From NCBI GenBank assembly GCA_021608145.1, contig JAKIHM010000004.1, positions 81,556-145,555 of the forward strand: a DNA stretch of 64,000 nt, in the 5' to 3' direction. Shown here piece by piece: positions 37,939 through 47,006 of this stretch (positions are counted from its first letter, which is position 1; every line of letters begins with the position of its first letter). The DNA is from Thermovorax subterraneus. Its GTDB lineage: Bacteria > Bacillota > Thermosediminibacteria > Thermosediminibacterales > Thermosediminibacteraceae. The position numbers were made by a program, and so were the translations under genes. The notes beneath the pieces were generated by a model. The model had not been told where the DNA came from. It saw nothing but the letters and a program-made list of their open reading frames with translations, and did not search any database.

Positions 37939-39258
37939 ATGGAAGTTGCAACCATTGAATTAAAATACGGCCGCAGAACGATGAATCTTGAAATCCCCAA
38001 AGATAACTTAATATCCGTTTTAAAAGCGGGGAATATCCCGGCAGTACCAGATGAAAGACAGGCTGTAATAGAGGCCTTGAAATCCCCCATTGACTCTTCG
38101 CCTCTATGCGAAATCGTAAAAGAGGGCGAGAAAGTAACAATTATTGCCAGCGACATAACGAGAAACGTTCGAAATCAAGTAGTGATACCCGCGCTGATAG
38201 ATGAGTTAAGGGAGGCGCACATACCGTACGAGGATATAACCATCGTGGTGGCGACGGGGACGCATCGCGGGCATACCTTTCAGGAGCTGGAATATCTTTT
38301 TGGTCCCGAAGTAACGAAGCGCGTCCGCATCGTAGATCACGACAGTAGGAATAAGGACGGCCTCGTGTATGTCGGCACCACTTCCAGGGGTACGCCGGTA
38401 TGGATAAACCGCTTAGTGGCCGAGGCCGACAAGGTGATAATCACGGGCGGCATTGTTTACCATTCGATGGCCGGGTTTGGTGGGGGAAGGAAGGCTATTT
38501 GCCCGGGCGTTTCGGGGTTTGAAACAATTCAGCACAACCATAAGCTTATGTTAAATCCCCCGCAAGAAGGCGGAGGCTTGAAAGAAACGGTAGGATGCGG
38601 AAAGTTAAAGGACAATCCCATGGCAGAGGACATGGATGAAATAGCCGCCATGGTTAACCCATCCTTCATGGTGAATGTGATATTGAACGATGAAGGGAAG
38701 ATTGCAAAGGTTGTGGCAGGGGATTATCGGAAGGCCTTCGAAGAGGGCTGCCGGATTGTTGAAAAGTTCTTCAGCTTAAAAGTTAGAGAAAAAGCCGACG
38801 CCCTTTTCCTTTCGTGCGGAGGATTTCCAAAAGATATCGACCTTTATCAGGCTACGAAGGCGGTAGAAAACAGCATTGGGGTGCTAAAAGAAGGCGGAGT
38901 GGTGGTGCTCTTTGCCGAATGTCCAGAGGGAGTAGGCCACGGTGATTTTTACAGGATAGTACATGAATTCAAGACCCGCAGGGAGAGGGAAGAGGAGCTC
39001 TGGAGAGAATTCACCATTGCAAAGGCCGTGGGCTACATGCTCACTCTGACATGCGAAAAACACCGGGTGATCCTGGTGTCGAATTTCGACCCTGAAGAGG
39101 TTTTGGAAATGGGGATGATAGCGGCAAAGGATGCCCGGCAGGCCTTGGAAAAAGCAAGGGAAATTCTAGGTCACGAGTTCAGGGCCTATGTAGTACCGCA
39201 GGCTTCTTCAAGCGTGCTTTTCCTGTCGGAAGACTGCGAATTATTTCCCGGGAAATAA
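37939..39258 (+). CDS. larA: LarA family nickel-dependent lactate racemase-like protein (DUF2088)
   Basis: About 439 residues. LarA racemises lactate with a nickel-pincer cofactor. Family motifs are ITRNVRN, VVATGTHRGHT (catalytic-type His), VDHDSRNKDG, AGFGGGRKAICPGVSG (cofactor Lys region) and QHNHKLM. The larB, larC and larE genes that make the cofactor are not in the window, and many LarA homologues act on other 2-hydroxyacids, so the substrate is open. Start ATG 37939 (AAAGGAG nine bases upstream); ATG 37933 is possible. Its stop codon lies in the Noc-site palindrome. Confidence 0.83.
   Translation: MEVATIELKYGRRTMNLEIPKDNLISVLKAGNIPAVPDERQAVIEALKSPIDSSPLCEIVKEGEKVTIIASDITRNVRNQVVIPALIDELREAHIPYEDITIVVATGTHRGHTFQELEYLFGPEVTKRVRIVDHDSRNKDGLVYVGTTSRGTPVWINRLVAEADKVIITGGIVYHSMAGFGGGRKAICPGVSGFETIQHNHKLMLNPPQEGGGLKETVGCGKLKDNPMAEDMDEIAAMVNPSFMVNVILNDEGKIAKVVAGDYRKAFEEGCRIVEKFFSLKVREKADALFLSCGGFPKDIDLYQATKAVENSIGVLKEGGVVVLFAECPEGVGHGDFYRIVHEFKTRREREEELWREFTIAKAVGYMLTLTCEKHRVILVSNFDPEEVLEMGMIAAKDARQALEKAREILGHEFRAYVVPQASSSVLFLSEDCELFPGK
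39243..39256. promoter_or_regulatory. Noc-binding site (NBS)
   Basis: ATTTCCCGGGAAAT, identical to the 14-bp Noc-binding consensus of Bacillus, inside a perfect 20-bp palindrome (39240-39259) that spans the larA stop codon. The window also encodes Noc (5577-6386). Confidence 0.78.
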
Positions 39259-39291
39259 TATTTTGTAGATGATCTGCGAAGGGGGATTCAA

Positions 39292-41292
39292 GTGTTTTTC
39301 GATATTTACAGGACTATAGCGCGGGAAGCCTCGGGTGAAAGGTGTTTCGACATTTTAAACGGAATAGTTCGCTTCCACAGGCTGCAGCTCGGTCCGGGGA
39401 TAGAAGAAGCAGCTCGGTACTGCGCCGGGATGCTGAAGGATAAAGGCCTGAAGGCCGAAGTAAATATATACACACCGGAAAACGGCGGGGGATTTTTCGG
39501 CTACCGGCCCTCGCCGGGTTGGGAGTGCCGCGAGGCAAAGCTCTGGATGTGGGACGAGAGCAAAAAGGAATATGTAAAACTTTCGGATTTCGAAGAAAGT
39601 GCCTTTTCTGTAATCCAGAGGAGCTGCCCCACTCCGGACACGGGAATAGAAACGGAGCTCATTGAAATTGACGACCCGGAGAGCGAGGAAAGTTTTGCGT
39701 CGAAAGATTTACGGGGAAAGATGGTGCTGGTTCGCGGAAAGGTCGGCATAGCATCCTATTTTGCGATAAAGTACGGCGCTATCGGTATCGTCACCGATGA
39801 CCTCAACGAATACTGGCCTGTGAGGACCAGATGGGATCTGCTCGATGCCAGGCAGTATACGGCCTTCCCGGCTTACGCGTGTGAAAAATTATTCGGATTT
39901 GTGCTGACACCCCGGCAGGGAGAAATGATAAGGGAAATGATTGCCCGCGGCCCGGTGAAGGTGAAAGCCAAGGTGGAGTCCAGTTTTGAAAATCCGCGGG
40001 TCCCGGTTGTAACCGCCTTAATACCGGGTCGGGTTCGGGAAGAAGTACTCGCTGTCGCCCATATCTGCCATCCAAAACCTTCCGCCAACGACAACGCTTC
40101 GGGTGCCGCGGCGGCCATGGAGGCGGTGGCAGTTTTAAACGGATTAATAAAACGCGGTGAGCTCCCCACTCCCCGCCTGGGGATAAGACTCCTTCTCGTG
40201 CCGGAGATGGGTGGGACCTTCGCTTATCTTGCATCGGAACCCGAAAAGGCCAGAGCTTTGGCCGGGATAAACCTCGATATGGTGGGAGAAAATCAGATGT
40301 TGTGCGGAAGCACGATGAAGGTAGAATATCCGCCACTTGCAGCTTGCTCCTTTGTTGGTACACTTTTAAAAGAAATCACTGCATTTTGCGCAAACGACGC
40401 CGGCATGACGGGTGAACAAAAGGGCTTCCCTGGCTTGAGATGGGGTGTTTTTCCCTATTCGGGAGGCAGCGACCATTACATACTATCCGACCCTTCCGTG
40501 GGAATCCCCACACCAATGATAAATCAATGGCCCGACAAATTCTATCACACGGACCATGACACGCCCGACAAAGTGGATAAAACTATGTTAAAAAGGGCCG
40601 CCGTCATCGCTGCCACATACGTGTATTTTCTCGCGACCATGGGTGAAAAAGAAGCGCTTTGGATTTTAGATATGGCATTATGTGATGCTAAAAAAGAACT
40701 TGTAGACTGCTACCAAGGTGTACTCCGTTCGGCTGAAAGAAACTTGTGCTATGATGATACGAAGGCCAGGCTTAAGTTTTTGACGGAGATGAAAAAGGCC
40801 GCATTTAGCTCTGTAACGTGCTTTGTGGACACGCCCCGCCTGAGGGAGGCCATCGGCGAAGCGGAAAAAGCCTTGGACGAAATATCGAGGGTGCTGTACG
40901 GCCGCCTGTCAAAGGCCCGAGAAGTATACGGCTGGGCGGGTTGCGGAGATAATAAAAGAAAGGCGTTAGACGAATATACAAAATTGGTGAAGGAAGCCCA
41001 GGCCCTGGTGCCCCGGCGGGTCTTTCCGGGGCCAGTGGAACTTGTCCAGTACCTGGAGCAGATGGACGAGGAGACGCGGAAAGAATACTTCGAACTTTTT
41101 AAGAAAAACGAGAGGAAAAACAGCGAATACCTTTTCTACTATGCCGACGGAAAATCAACTTTATACGAAATAGCTCGGAAAATCTACTGGGAGACGGGCG
41201 AGGAATCACTGGAATTCCTGTTAAAATATGCCAAAATCCTGGAAAAACTCGAGCTTATCGAACTACTCCCTAAAACGGGCAATAATCGATAA
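39292..41292 (+). CDS. M28/DUF4910-type aminopeptidase-like protein
   Basis: A 666-residue cocatalytic zinc peptidase-like protein. The N-terminal part includes a PA-like inserted domain (about 125-235, LRGKMVLVRGKVGIASYFAIKYGA). Zinc-site motifs are AHICHPKPSANDNASGA, VPEMGG, INLDMVGE and FYHTDHDTPDKVD. A helical C-terminal extension of about 200 residues has unknown role. No signal peptide, so intracellular. GTG start after GAAGGGGG. Likely cotranscribed with larA and the DUF362 gene. Confidence 0.82.
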   Translation: MFFDIYRTIAREASGERCFDILNGIVRFHRLQLGPGIEEAARYCAGMLKDKGLKAEVNIYTPENGGGFFGYRPSPGWECREAKLWMWDESKKEYVKLSDFEESAFSVIQRSCPTPDTGIETELIEIDDPESEESFASKDLRGKMVLVRGKVGIASYFAIKYGAIGIVTDDLNEYWPVRTRWDLLDARQYTAFPAYACEKLFGFVLTPRQGEMIREMIARGPVKVKAKVESSFENPRVPVVTALIPGRVREEVLAVAHICHPKPSANDNASGAAAAMEAVAVLNGLIKRGELPTPRLGIRLLLVPEMGGTFAYLASEPEKARALAGINLDMVGENQMLCGSTMKVEYPPLAACSFVGTLLKEITAFCANDAGMTGEQKGFPGLRWGVFPYSGGSDHYILSDPSVGIPTPMINQWPDKFYHTDHDTPDKVDKTMLKRAAVIAATYVYFLATMGEKEALWILDMALCDAKKELVDCYQGVLRSAERNLCYDDTKARLKFLTEMKKAAFSSVTCFVDTPRLREAIGEAEKALDEISRVLYGRLSKAREVYGWAGCGDNKRKALDEYTKLVKEAQALVPRRVFPGPVELVQYLEQMDEETRKEYFELFKKNERKNSEYLFYYADGKSTLYEIARKIYWETGEESLEFLLKYAKILEKLELIELLPKTGNNR

Positions 41293-41307
41293 GGAGGAGG
41301 AAAGCTC

Positions 41308-42459
41308 GTGAAAAGCAAAATATTTTTCGCTGATGCAAGGGTAAAAAGCTACGACTACAAATACAGCTTGGTTGCCAAATTTGAGCAGATTTTAAAGATA
41401 GTGGATTTCGGCTCTTTTATAGAAAAAGGCGATTATGTAGCGATAAAGACCCATTTCGGTTCTTACGGCGCCCACCGCATCGTAAGGCCCATTTTTTTGA
41501 GAAAAGTGGTGGAAAGGGTTAAAGAAGTTGGAGGCATGCCCTTTGTCACCGATACGGTGAGGATACCGGGGCTGGAATACCTGGAAGTTGCCAACATGGA
41601 AGGCATCAACCATCTCTCGGTGGGAGCGCCCGTGGTTTTGGCCGATGGGGTTTTTGGCCGGGACCAGATAAAGGTCAAAGCAGGTCCCATCCTGGGAGAG
41701 ATAGGAGTAGCGTCGGCCATTTATTATGCCCCGGCTATGATAGTTGTGTCCCACTGCAAAGGCCACATAGGGTCGGGCTTCGGGGGAGCTATAAAAAACC
41801 TCGCCATGGGATGCATAAGCTGCAAGGACCACCACGGCAAGGCTGAAAGGGGCAGGATACACTTTTACGAAGGAAAGCACCTTGAATGGGTCGAAATCCG
41901 GTGCACCCGCTGTGGCCAGTGCGTCCACGTATGCCCGCACAAGGCTTTACAGCTCGTCGACGACAGCATAGTCATAGACAGGAGCATCTGCGTGAAGTGC
42001 GGAAGGTGCGCGCGGGTTTGTCCTTCCGAGGCTATGGTGGTACCTATAGATGAAGTTACCTTTCAAAAAGGCCTTGCCGAGTCGGCGTATGCGGTCGTTT
42101 CCACCTTCGAAAAGGGAAGGATCCTTTACATAAACTTCATAACCGAGGTGCAGCCCGAATGCGACTGCATGCCGATGGCGGATACTCCTCTGGTACAGGA
42201 CCAGGGCGTATTGGTGTCCCACGACATAGTGGCAATAGATCAGGCGTCGCTAGACTTTATAAATAACGCCGAGCCCCTTCCTGGCTCGAAAGCGCAGGAC
42301 AAGAATGTGAAGAAGGGAGAAAACATACTGAAAGCCGTGACCGGAAAGGACGCCCAGCTTCATATCGACGCCGCTTACGAGCTTGGAATGGGAAATAAGG
42401 AATACGAACTAATAGAGGTTTCTGAAAAGGATATTCCGGAAGAGGAGAAAAAACACTAA
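41308..42459 (+). CDS. DUF362 domain protein with two 4Fe-4S clusters
   Basis: A 383-residue protein. A DUF362 domain (about 1-195) is followed by a ferredoxin domain with CTRCGQCVHVCPHKA and CVKCGRCARVCPSEA (about 196-245), then a C-terminal DUF362-like continuation with CDCMPMADTP. Proposed to carry electrons in anaerobic redox reactions; partner unknown. GTG start after AAGGAGGAGGAAAG. Confidence 0.85.
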   Translation: MKSKIFFADARVKSYDYKYSLVAKFEQILKIVDFGSFIEKGDYVAIKTHFGSYGAHRIVRPIFLRKVVERVKEVGGMPFVTDTVRIPGLEYLEVANMEGINHLSVGAPVVLADGVFGRDQIKVKAGPILGEIGVASAIYYAPAMIVVSHCKGHIGSGFGGAIKNLAMGCISCKDHHGKAERGRIHFYEGKHLEWVEIRCTRCGQCVHVCPHKALQLVDDSIVIDRSICVKCGRCARVCPSEAMVVPIDEVTFQKGLAESAYAVVSTFEKGRILYINFITEVQPECDCMPMADTPLVQDQGVLVSHDIVAIDQASLDFINNAEPLPGSKAQDKNVKKGENILKAVTGKDAQLHIDAAYELGMGNKEYELIEVSEKDIPEEEKKH

Positions 42460-42538
42460 ACTCATCAAAGATTTTAATCCCGGGCACCGGTCTTAAAAAC
42501 AAGAACGGTGAACCTGGATGGAAGGGGAAAAATGCAAA

Positions 42539-42868
42539 ATGTCAGAACTTAGAAAACTCCTTTTGGTGGCAGTACTTTGCGCGCTTATCGGGGCCCTTTA
42601 GGCCACTGCCTTGGCCACCTCTATCCTTTACGGTCAAAGGGGCGGAGCGCCCCAGCACCCTTCCGACAGCCCACCGGTGGAGGCGAGAAACCCTTCGCCG
42701 ATTCCTGACATTGCAAGAGAGGTAACTCCAGGACCCAAAATAAATGCTGAAAATCTCTCGGCAGCCCGCTTAGGAGACTCAGACGGGGTGGAGGGGGACC
42801 TGGCCGTAGCTACAGGAAACCCCTTGAGGCTCACATGGCAGAGGAGTTTTTTTGCATTGTTTTTTGTG
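42539..42868 (+). pseudogene. Remnant of an HtrA/DegP-type serine protease (htrC position)
   Basis: Read in one frame from ATG 42539: MSELRKLLLVAVLCALIGAL, an in-frame TAG at 42599-42601, then ATALATSILYGQRGG and a Pro/Ser-rich linker to IPDIAREVTP. That fuses directly to KINAENLSAARLGDSD, GDLAVATGNPLRLTWQRS. In HtrA proteins, IPDIAREVTPSVVGI and the LGDSD/GDLAVAIGNPLG blocks are separated by about 90 residues carrying the catalytic His and Asp. Those residues are missing, and everything after QRS, including the catalytic Ser and the PDZ domain, is gone. It lies between the Wal genes and rlmH, where Bacillus has htrC. Confidence 0.75.
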
Positions 42869-42912
42869 ATATATTTATTGTGGCGAAAAATAGCAGAGGA
42901 AGGCAATAGGTT

Positions 42913-43392
42913 ATGAACATCACCGTCCTGGCAGTAGGGAAAATTAAGGAAGGCTATTTAAGGGAAGGCATAAAGGAATACGAAAAAAGGCTAAAACCAT
43001 ACTGCACCCTGCGGATTATAGAGGTGGAAGAAGAAAGATCGCAGGATGAGCCGGGACCTGCCGAGAAGGAAAGGGTGCTGAAAAGAGAAGGAGAGCGAAT
43101 TTTAGACAAAATTCCCCGGCAAGGTTTTAAAATCGCCCTTTGCATCGAGGGGGAGAGGTTTTCATCAGAAGGGATGGCCTCGAAAATTGAAGAACTTGCT
43201 CTTCGGGGCATTTCCGACGTTACCTTCATAATAGGTGGTTCTCTGGGTCTTTCCGATGAGGTAAAGAAGGCTTCCGACATAAAGCTTTCCTTTTCCGATT
43301 TTACGCTGCCCCATCAGCTAATGCGACTTTTGCTTTTGGAGCAAATTTACCGGTGGTTTAAAATAATTCGAGGCGAGCCTTATCACAAATAG
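42913..43392 (+). CDS. rlmH: RlmH 23S rRNA pseudouridine-1915 N3-methyltransferase
   Basis: A 159-residue SPOUT methyltransferase: MNITVLAVGKIKEGYLREGIKEY, SAM-binding knot TFIIGGSLGLSDEVKKA, and C-terminus PHQLMRLLLLEQIYRWFKI with GEPYHK. Full length. Position downstream of the Wal locus is conserved in Firmicutes. Confidence 0.95.
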   Translation: MNITVLAVGKIKEGYLREGIKEYEKRLKPYCTLRIIEVEEERSQDEPGPAEKERVLKREGERILDKIPRQGFKIALCIEGERFSSEGMASKIEELALRGISDVTFIIGGSLGLSDEVKKASDIKLSFSDFTLPHQLMRLLLLEQIYRWFKIIRGEPYHK

Positions 43393-43424
43393 CCGTGGAA
43401 GAATATTGCTCGTAGGGGGGGTGG

Positions 43425-43552
43425 TGCTGGTGGATCCCTTGCCTCGATTATGCTTTTCGCTCTTTAAAACGGTAAGCAGCAAAAACAAGACCGGGGGTAG
43501 CCCGTCGGCACCACTCCATGCCGGTGTTGCCCCTGAACTTCAGGGGGTGTTA
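43425..43552 (+). ncRNA. Structured leader upstream of mgtE
   Basis: The 162 bases between rlmH and mgtE are GC-rich and can form hairpins. CGGCA and TGCCG pair around CCACTCCA inside a GGGG/CCCC closing stem. CCCCTG-AACTT-CAGGGG lies directly before ATG, with the ribosome site (AGGGGG) in its right arm. The M-box consensus expected for a magnesium riboswitch is not recognisable. Regulation of translation by folding is plausible. Confidence 0.4.
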
Positions 43553-43554
43553 TT

Positions 43555-44904
43555 ATGGAAATTGAAAAAATTAAGACTCTTTTCCAACATATGCTAAGAA
43601 AAAAAGATTTCATGGCACTAAAAGAAGAAATGTCAAAGCTTGCCGTACAGGATGTGGCTGAAATTTTAAACCAAATGGATGCAAAAGAAAGTCTTCTAGC
43701 CTTTAGGTTGCTGCCTAAGGATAAAGCGGCTGAAGTTTTTTCTTATCTATCGGAGAAGATAAGAACTGCCTTTTCCCAAATGATAGAGGAAGATGAATTG
43801 AAAAGCCTAGTAGAAGATCTATTTTTTGATGACAAAATAGATTTTTTGGAAGAAATGCCTGCTAATGTTGTCAAAAAAATACTTCAGCGAACCCCCGAAA
43901 GCGAACGAAAGCTCATAAACCAGTTTTTACAATATCCCGAGCATTCTGCCGGTAGCATAATGACCATAGAGTTTGTCGATTTAAAGACCAACATGACGGT
44001 GGAACAAGCTCTTTGCCATATACGCTATACGGCGCCGAAAAAGGAAACTATTTACACTTGCTATGTTATTGACCAACAAAGGCACCTTCTGGGAGCTATT
44101 TCTTTGAAGGATCTGGTGATGGCCGATCCAGATAAAAAAATCGAAGATCTGATGGATAAAAGTATTATTACTGTCAAAACCGATGACGATCAAGAATACG
44201 TGGCATCCCTTTTTAAAAAGTATGATCTTTTGAGCATGCCTGTCGTAGATCGGGAAAACCGACTGGTGGGCATAATCACAATAGATGACGTGGTAGATGT
44301 TTTAGAAGAAGAAAATACCGAAGATATTCAGAGGATGGGAGGAATAAGCCCAAGTGAAGAATCGTACTTAAGTCAAAGTCCCATCACCAAGGCTAAAAAC
44401 CGTCTTTTCTGGCTAATAACTCTTATGTTGTCAGCCACCATCAGCGGTCGCATAATACAAAAGTACGAAGATCTTCTTCAAACAATGGTGATACTTGCAG
44501 CCTTTATTCCCATGCTAATGGATACGGGGGGAAATGCTGGTTCCCAATCTTCCACCATGGTAATTCGATGTTTGGCATTGGGGGAAATACGCACCAGTGA
44601 TGCTTTAAAAGTGGTGGCAAAAGAGTTCGTGGTAAGCATTATTGTGGGGATTTGCCTTGGGGGGTTGAACTTCATCCGGCTTATAGCTATCGAAAAGATA
44701 AGTGGCACAATAGCTTTGGTAGTAAGTATTACATTGATAGCGATAGTTGTTATGGCTAAGGTTATCGGTGGATTACTACCCCTTTTAGCAAAAATGGTGA
44801 AAATTGATCCCGCAATAATGGCAAGCCCCCTAATTACAACCATAGTTGATGCGATGGCACTTGTAGCCTACTTTAGCATAGCCCAATTATTCCTTAAAAT
44901 TTAA
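43555..44904 (+). CDS. mgtE: MgtE magnesium transporter
   Basis: A 449-residue Mg2+ channel/transporter. It has an N-terminal MgtE_N superhelix (about 1-130) and two CBS domains (about 135-255, VKTDDDQEYVASLFKKYDLL, DDVVDVLEEE). A plug helix and five C-terminal membrane helices follow, with GGNAGSQSSTMVIR as the pore signature. The cytosolic domains close the pore when Mg2+ is high. Confidence 0.94.
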   Translation: MEIEKIKTLFQHMLRKKDFMALKEEMSKLAVQDVAEILNQMDAKESLLAFRLLPKDKAAEVFSYLSEKIRTAFSQMIEEDELKSLVEDLFFDDKIDFLEEMPANVVKKILQRTPESERKLINQFLQYPEHSAGSIMTIEFVDLKTNMTVEQALCHIRYTAPKKETIYTCYVIDQQRHLLGAISLKDLVMADPDKKIEDLMDKSIITVKTDDDQEYVASLFKKYDLLSMPVVDRENRLVGIITIDDVVDVLEEENTEDIQRMGGISPSEESYLSQSPITKAKNRLFWLITLMLSATISGRIIQKYEDLLQTMVILAAFIPMLMDTGGNAGSQSSTMVIRCLALGEIRTSDALKVVAKEFVVSIIVGICLGGLNFIRLIAIEKISGTIALVVSITLIAIVVMAKVIGGLLPLLAKMVKIDPAIMASPLITTIVDAMALVAYFSIAQLFLKI

Positions 44905-44953
44905 ATTTAAAGAGAAATTCAATGAGAATTAAAATAAAAAGGGGAAGCCAAAA

Positions 44954-46930
44954 ATGAAAATTTATAGAACGGCCTGCCCCCGGGACTGCCTCGACTGCTG
45001 CTCTATGTTAGCTTATGTTGACGAAGATGGAAAGCTCGTCAAAGTAGCAGGAGACCCGGACCACCACATTACCAGGGGTTACCTTTGCACCAAGGGGAAT
45101 TCTTATGTGGAACTGGTATACCATCCCGACCGTCTCCGCTATCCGATGATGAAAAAAGACGGGCGATTTTTAAGAGTTACGTGGGATGAGGCCCTGGACT
45201 TTGTAGTAAAAAGAATGGTGGAGGTTCTCGAAAAATACGGCCCATTAGTCATTCTCCATTACCACTATAGCGGCTCGGAAGCCCTGACCAAACACATAGA
45301 TACCAGGTTCTTTAACACTTTAGGCGGCATCACCGCTGTAAAGGGAGACCTTTGTTTCAGTGCAGGCCTGGCCGCACAAATTTACGACTTCGGCGGCCTT
45401 TTACAAAACAGCATCGAGGACCTGCCCAACGCCAGAGGCTGCGTGCTCTGGGGAAGAAACGTGAAATCCACCAACGTCCACGCCCTGCCCTTTATCGCCG
45501 AATGCAAGAGAAAGGGCGGTAGGCTAGCCATAGTAAATCCCCTCTCCACTGGCCTTGAGGATATGGCCTACTTGGTGGTAAGGCCAAAGCCCGGCACCGA
45601 TGCTGCTCTTGCCTTAGGGGCGTGCAGATACCTTGTTGAAAGGGAATTGTTAGACCTGAATTTCATAGAAAATTACACTTTTGGCTTTGACCGGTTCAAA
45701 GAAGTGCTTAAAGATTATCCTCTAGAAAAAGTTTCAAGAATAACCGGAGTCAATGTTGACGATATAGCAAAGCTTGCGCGGTTTTATGCCGAAAATGCGC
45801 CGGTCACCACGCTCCTTGGCTTTGGACTCCAAAGATACAAAGGAGGAGGCAATACCGTAAGGGCGATAGATGCCCTTGCAGCCGTGACGGGAAATATTGG
45901 AAAACCAGGAGCCGGAGTGTCGTACTGCAGCGACATCTTCTGGGAAGTCGGAAGCCATGTAAAGGGCATCCCCTCGGCGGGCAGGACCTTTAACATTTGG
46001 AGCCTGAGTGAGTATATATTGAATGCAGACCCGCCGGTCAAGATGGCCTTTATTACCAACGCAAATCCGGTGGTCAATGCACCGGACAGCGCGAATGTCA
46101 TAAATGCCTTGCGCAGCATAGAAACGGTAGTGGTAGTGGACCTATTTATGACGGACACGGCAAAAGAAGCCGATGTGGTCTTGCCATGCACTACTTTTTT
46201 TGAGGAAGAAAACATAAAGGTTAGTTCCTGGAGCCCGTGGATTTACTACTGCCCGAAAGTCATAGAACCTGTAGGTGAGTCGAGGTCCGACGAAGAAATA
46301 TTCATAGAGCTTGCGAAAAGAATAAAGTTAGAAGGGTTTCCATGGGAAAGCCGGGAAGAATTTCTAAAATATGCAGCAGACGCTTTCAACAAATTTGGCG
46401 TAAATCTTGAGCGACTCAGAAGAGAAGGGCACATAAAAAATCCCCTTTCGCCGGAAGTTGCATGGAACGATAAGAAGTTCCGGACACCATCGGGCAAGTT
46501 CGAATTCTATTCGGAGAAAGCAAAAGCTGAAGGTCAATCACCGGTTGCATTTTACATACCGCCGGAAAGTCAAGGTGACCAATACAATTACCATCTTATA
46601 ACCCCTCATTCCCTCTATCGCATCCATTCTCAATTCCAGGTGACAAACTATATAAAAAGATTAAATCCTGTTCCTAAAGTCTTTATCAATTCTGAAGAGG
46701 GAGCGAGGCTAGGATTGAAAGAAGGGCAGGAAGTGGAAATCTACAATGACGCAGGGAGCATAAAAGCCAGAGTTCATTTTGACCCGGTGATGAGGAAGGA
46801 TACCGTGAGTTTAGAATCGGGGTGGGGAGTGGGAAGCGGCTCCTGCCCCAACTTCCTCGTACCTCCCAGGGCAAGTGAGATGGGAGAATGTGCAGCCCTT
46901 TATGACGTGAAGGTGAACATAAAAGCTTAA
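44954..46930 (+). CDS. Molybdopterin-dependent oxidoreductase (DMSO reductase family, 4Fe-4S)
   Basis: A 658-residue single-subunit-like member. N-terminal Fe-S site CPRDCLDCC with YLCTKG (residues 8-47). Molybdopterin domains follow (GRNVKSTNVHALPF; ITNANPVV; DLFMTDTAKEADVVLPCTTFFEE), then a C-terminal molydopterin-binding domain (LITPHSLYRIHSQF, VFINSEEGARLGLKEG). Cys134 (KGDLCFSAG) is at the expected Mo/W-ligand position. No Tat signal, so cytoplasmic. No partner subunits are adjacent, and the substrate is unknown. Relatives include thiosulfate/polysulfide reductase-like and formate-dehydrogenase-like enzymes. Confidence 0.85.
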   Translation: MKIYRTACPRDCLDCCSMLAYVDEDGKLVKVAGDPDHHITRGYLCTKGNSYVELVYHPDRLRYPMMKKDGRFLRVTWDEALDFVVKRMVEVLEKYGPLVILHYHYSGSEALTKHIDTRFFNTLGGITAVKGDLCFSAGLAAQIYDFGGLLQNSIEDLPNARGCVLWGRNVKSTNVHALPFIAECKRKGGRLAIVNPLSTGLEDMAYLVVRPKPGTDAALALGACRYLVERELLDLNFIENYTFGFDRFKEVLKDYPLEKVSRITGVNVDDIAKLARFYAENAPVTTLLGFGLQRYKGGGNTVRAIDALAAVTGNIGKPGAGVSYCSDIFWEVGSHVKGIPSAGRTFNIWSLSEYILNADPPVKMAFITNANPVVNAPDSANVINALRSIETVVVVDLFMTDTAKEADVVLPCTTFFEEENIKVSSWSPWIYYCPKVIEPVGESRSDEEIFIELAKRIKLEGFPWESREEFLKYAADAFNKFGVNLERLRREGHIKNPLSPEVAWNDKKFRTPSGKFEFYSEKAKAEGQSPVAFYIPPESQGDQYNYHLITPHSLYRIHSQFQVTNYIKRLNPVPKVFINSEEGARLGLKEGQEVEIYNDAGSIKARVHFDPVMRKDTVSLESGWGVGSGSCPNFLVPPRASEMGECAALYDVKVNIKA

Positions 46931-46939
46931 GGTAGTACA

Positions 46940-46968
46940 TTGAAAAATTTACCATTATATGTTATAAT
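46940..46968 (+). promoter_or_regulatory. SigA-type promoter after the molybdopterin gene
   Basis: TTGAAA (46940-46945), 17 bases, TATAAT (46963-46968). Transcription would start near 46975 and run through the hairpin at 47007-47073 toward the flavin-reductase pseudogene. Confidence 0.75.
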
Positions 46969-47006
46969 TTTTCCACAATAATAAAAATGAGATAGCTGTA
47001 GGAATT

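Noticed and set aside
42611..42916. Independent 101-residue protein
   Set aside because: The frame is continuous with the upstream HtrA signal anchor, and its recognisable blocks are HtrA fragments; it is the pseudogene body, not a new gene.
43406..43597. Short open frame across the mgtE leader
   Set aside because: It overlaps the mgtE start in another frame, has no family features and coincides with hairpins.
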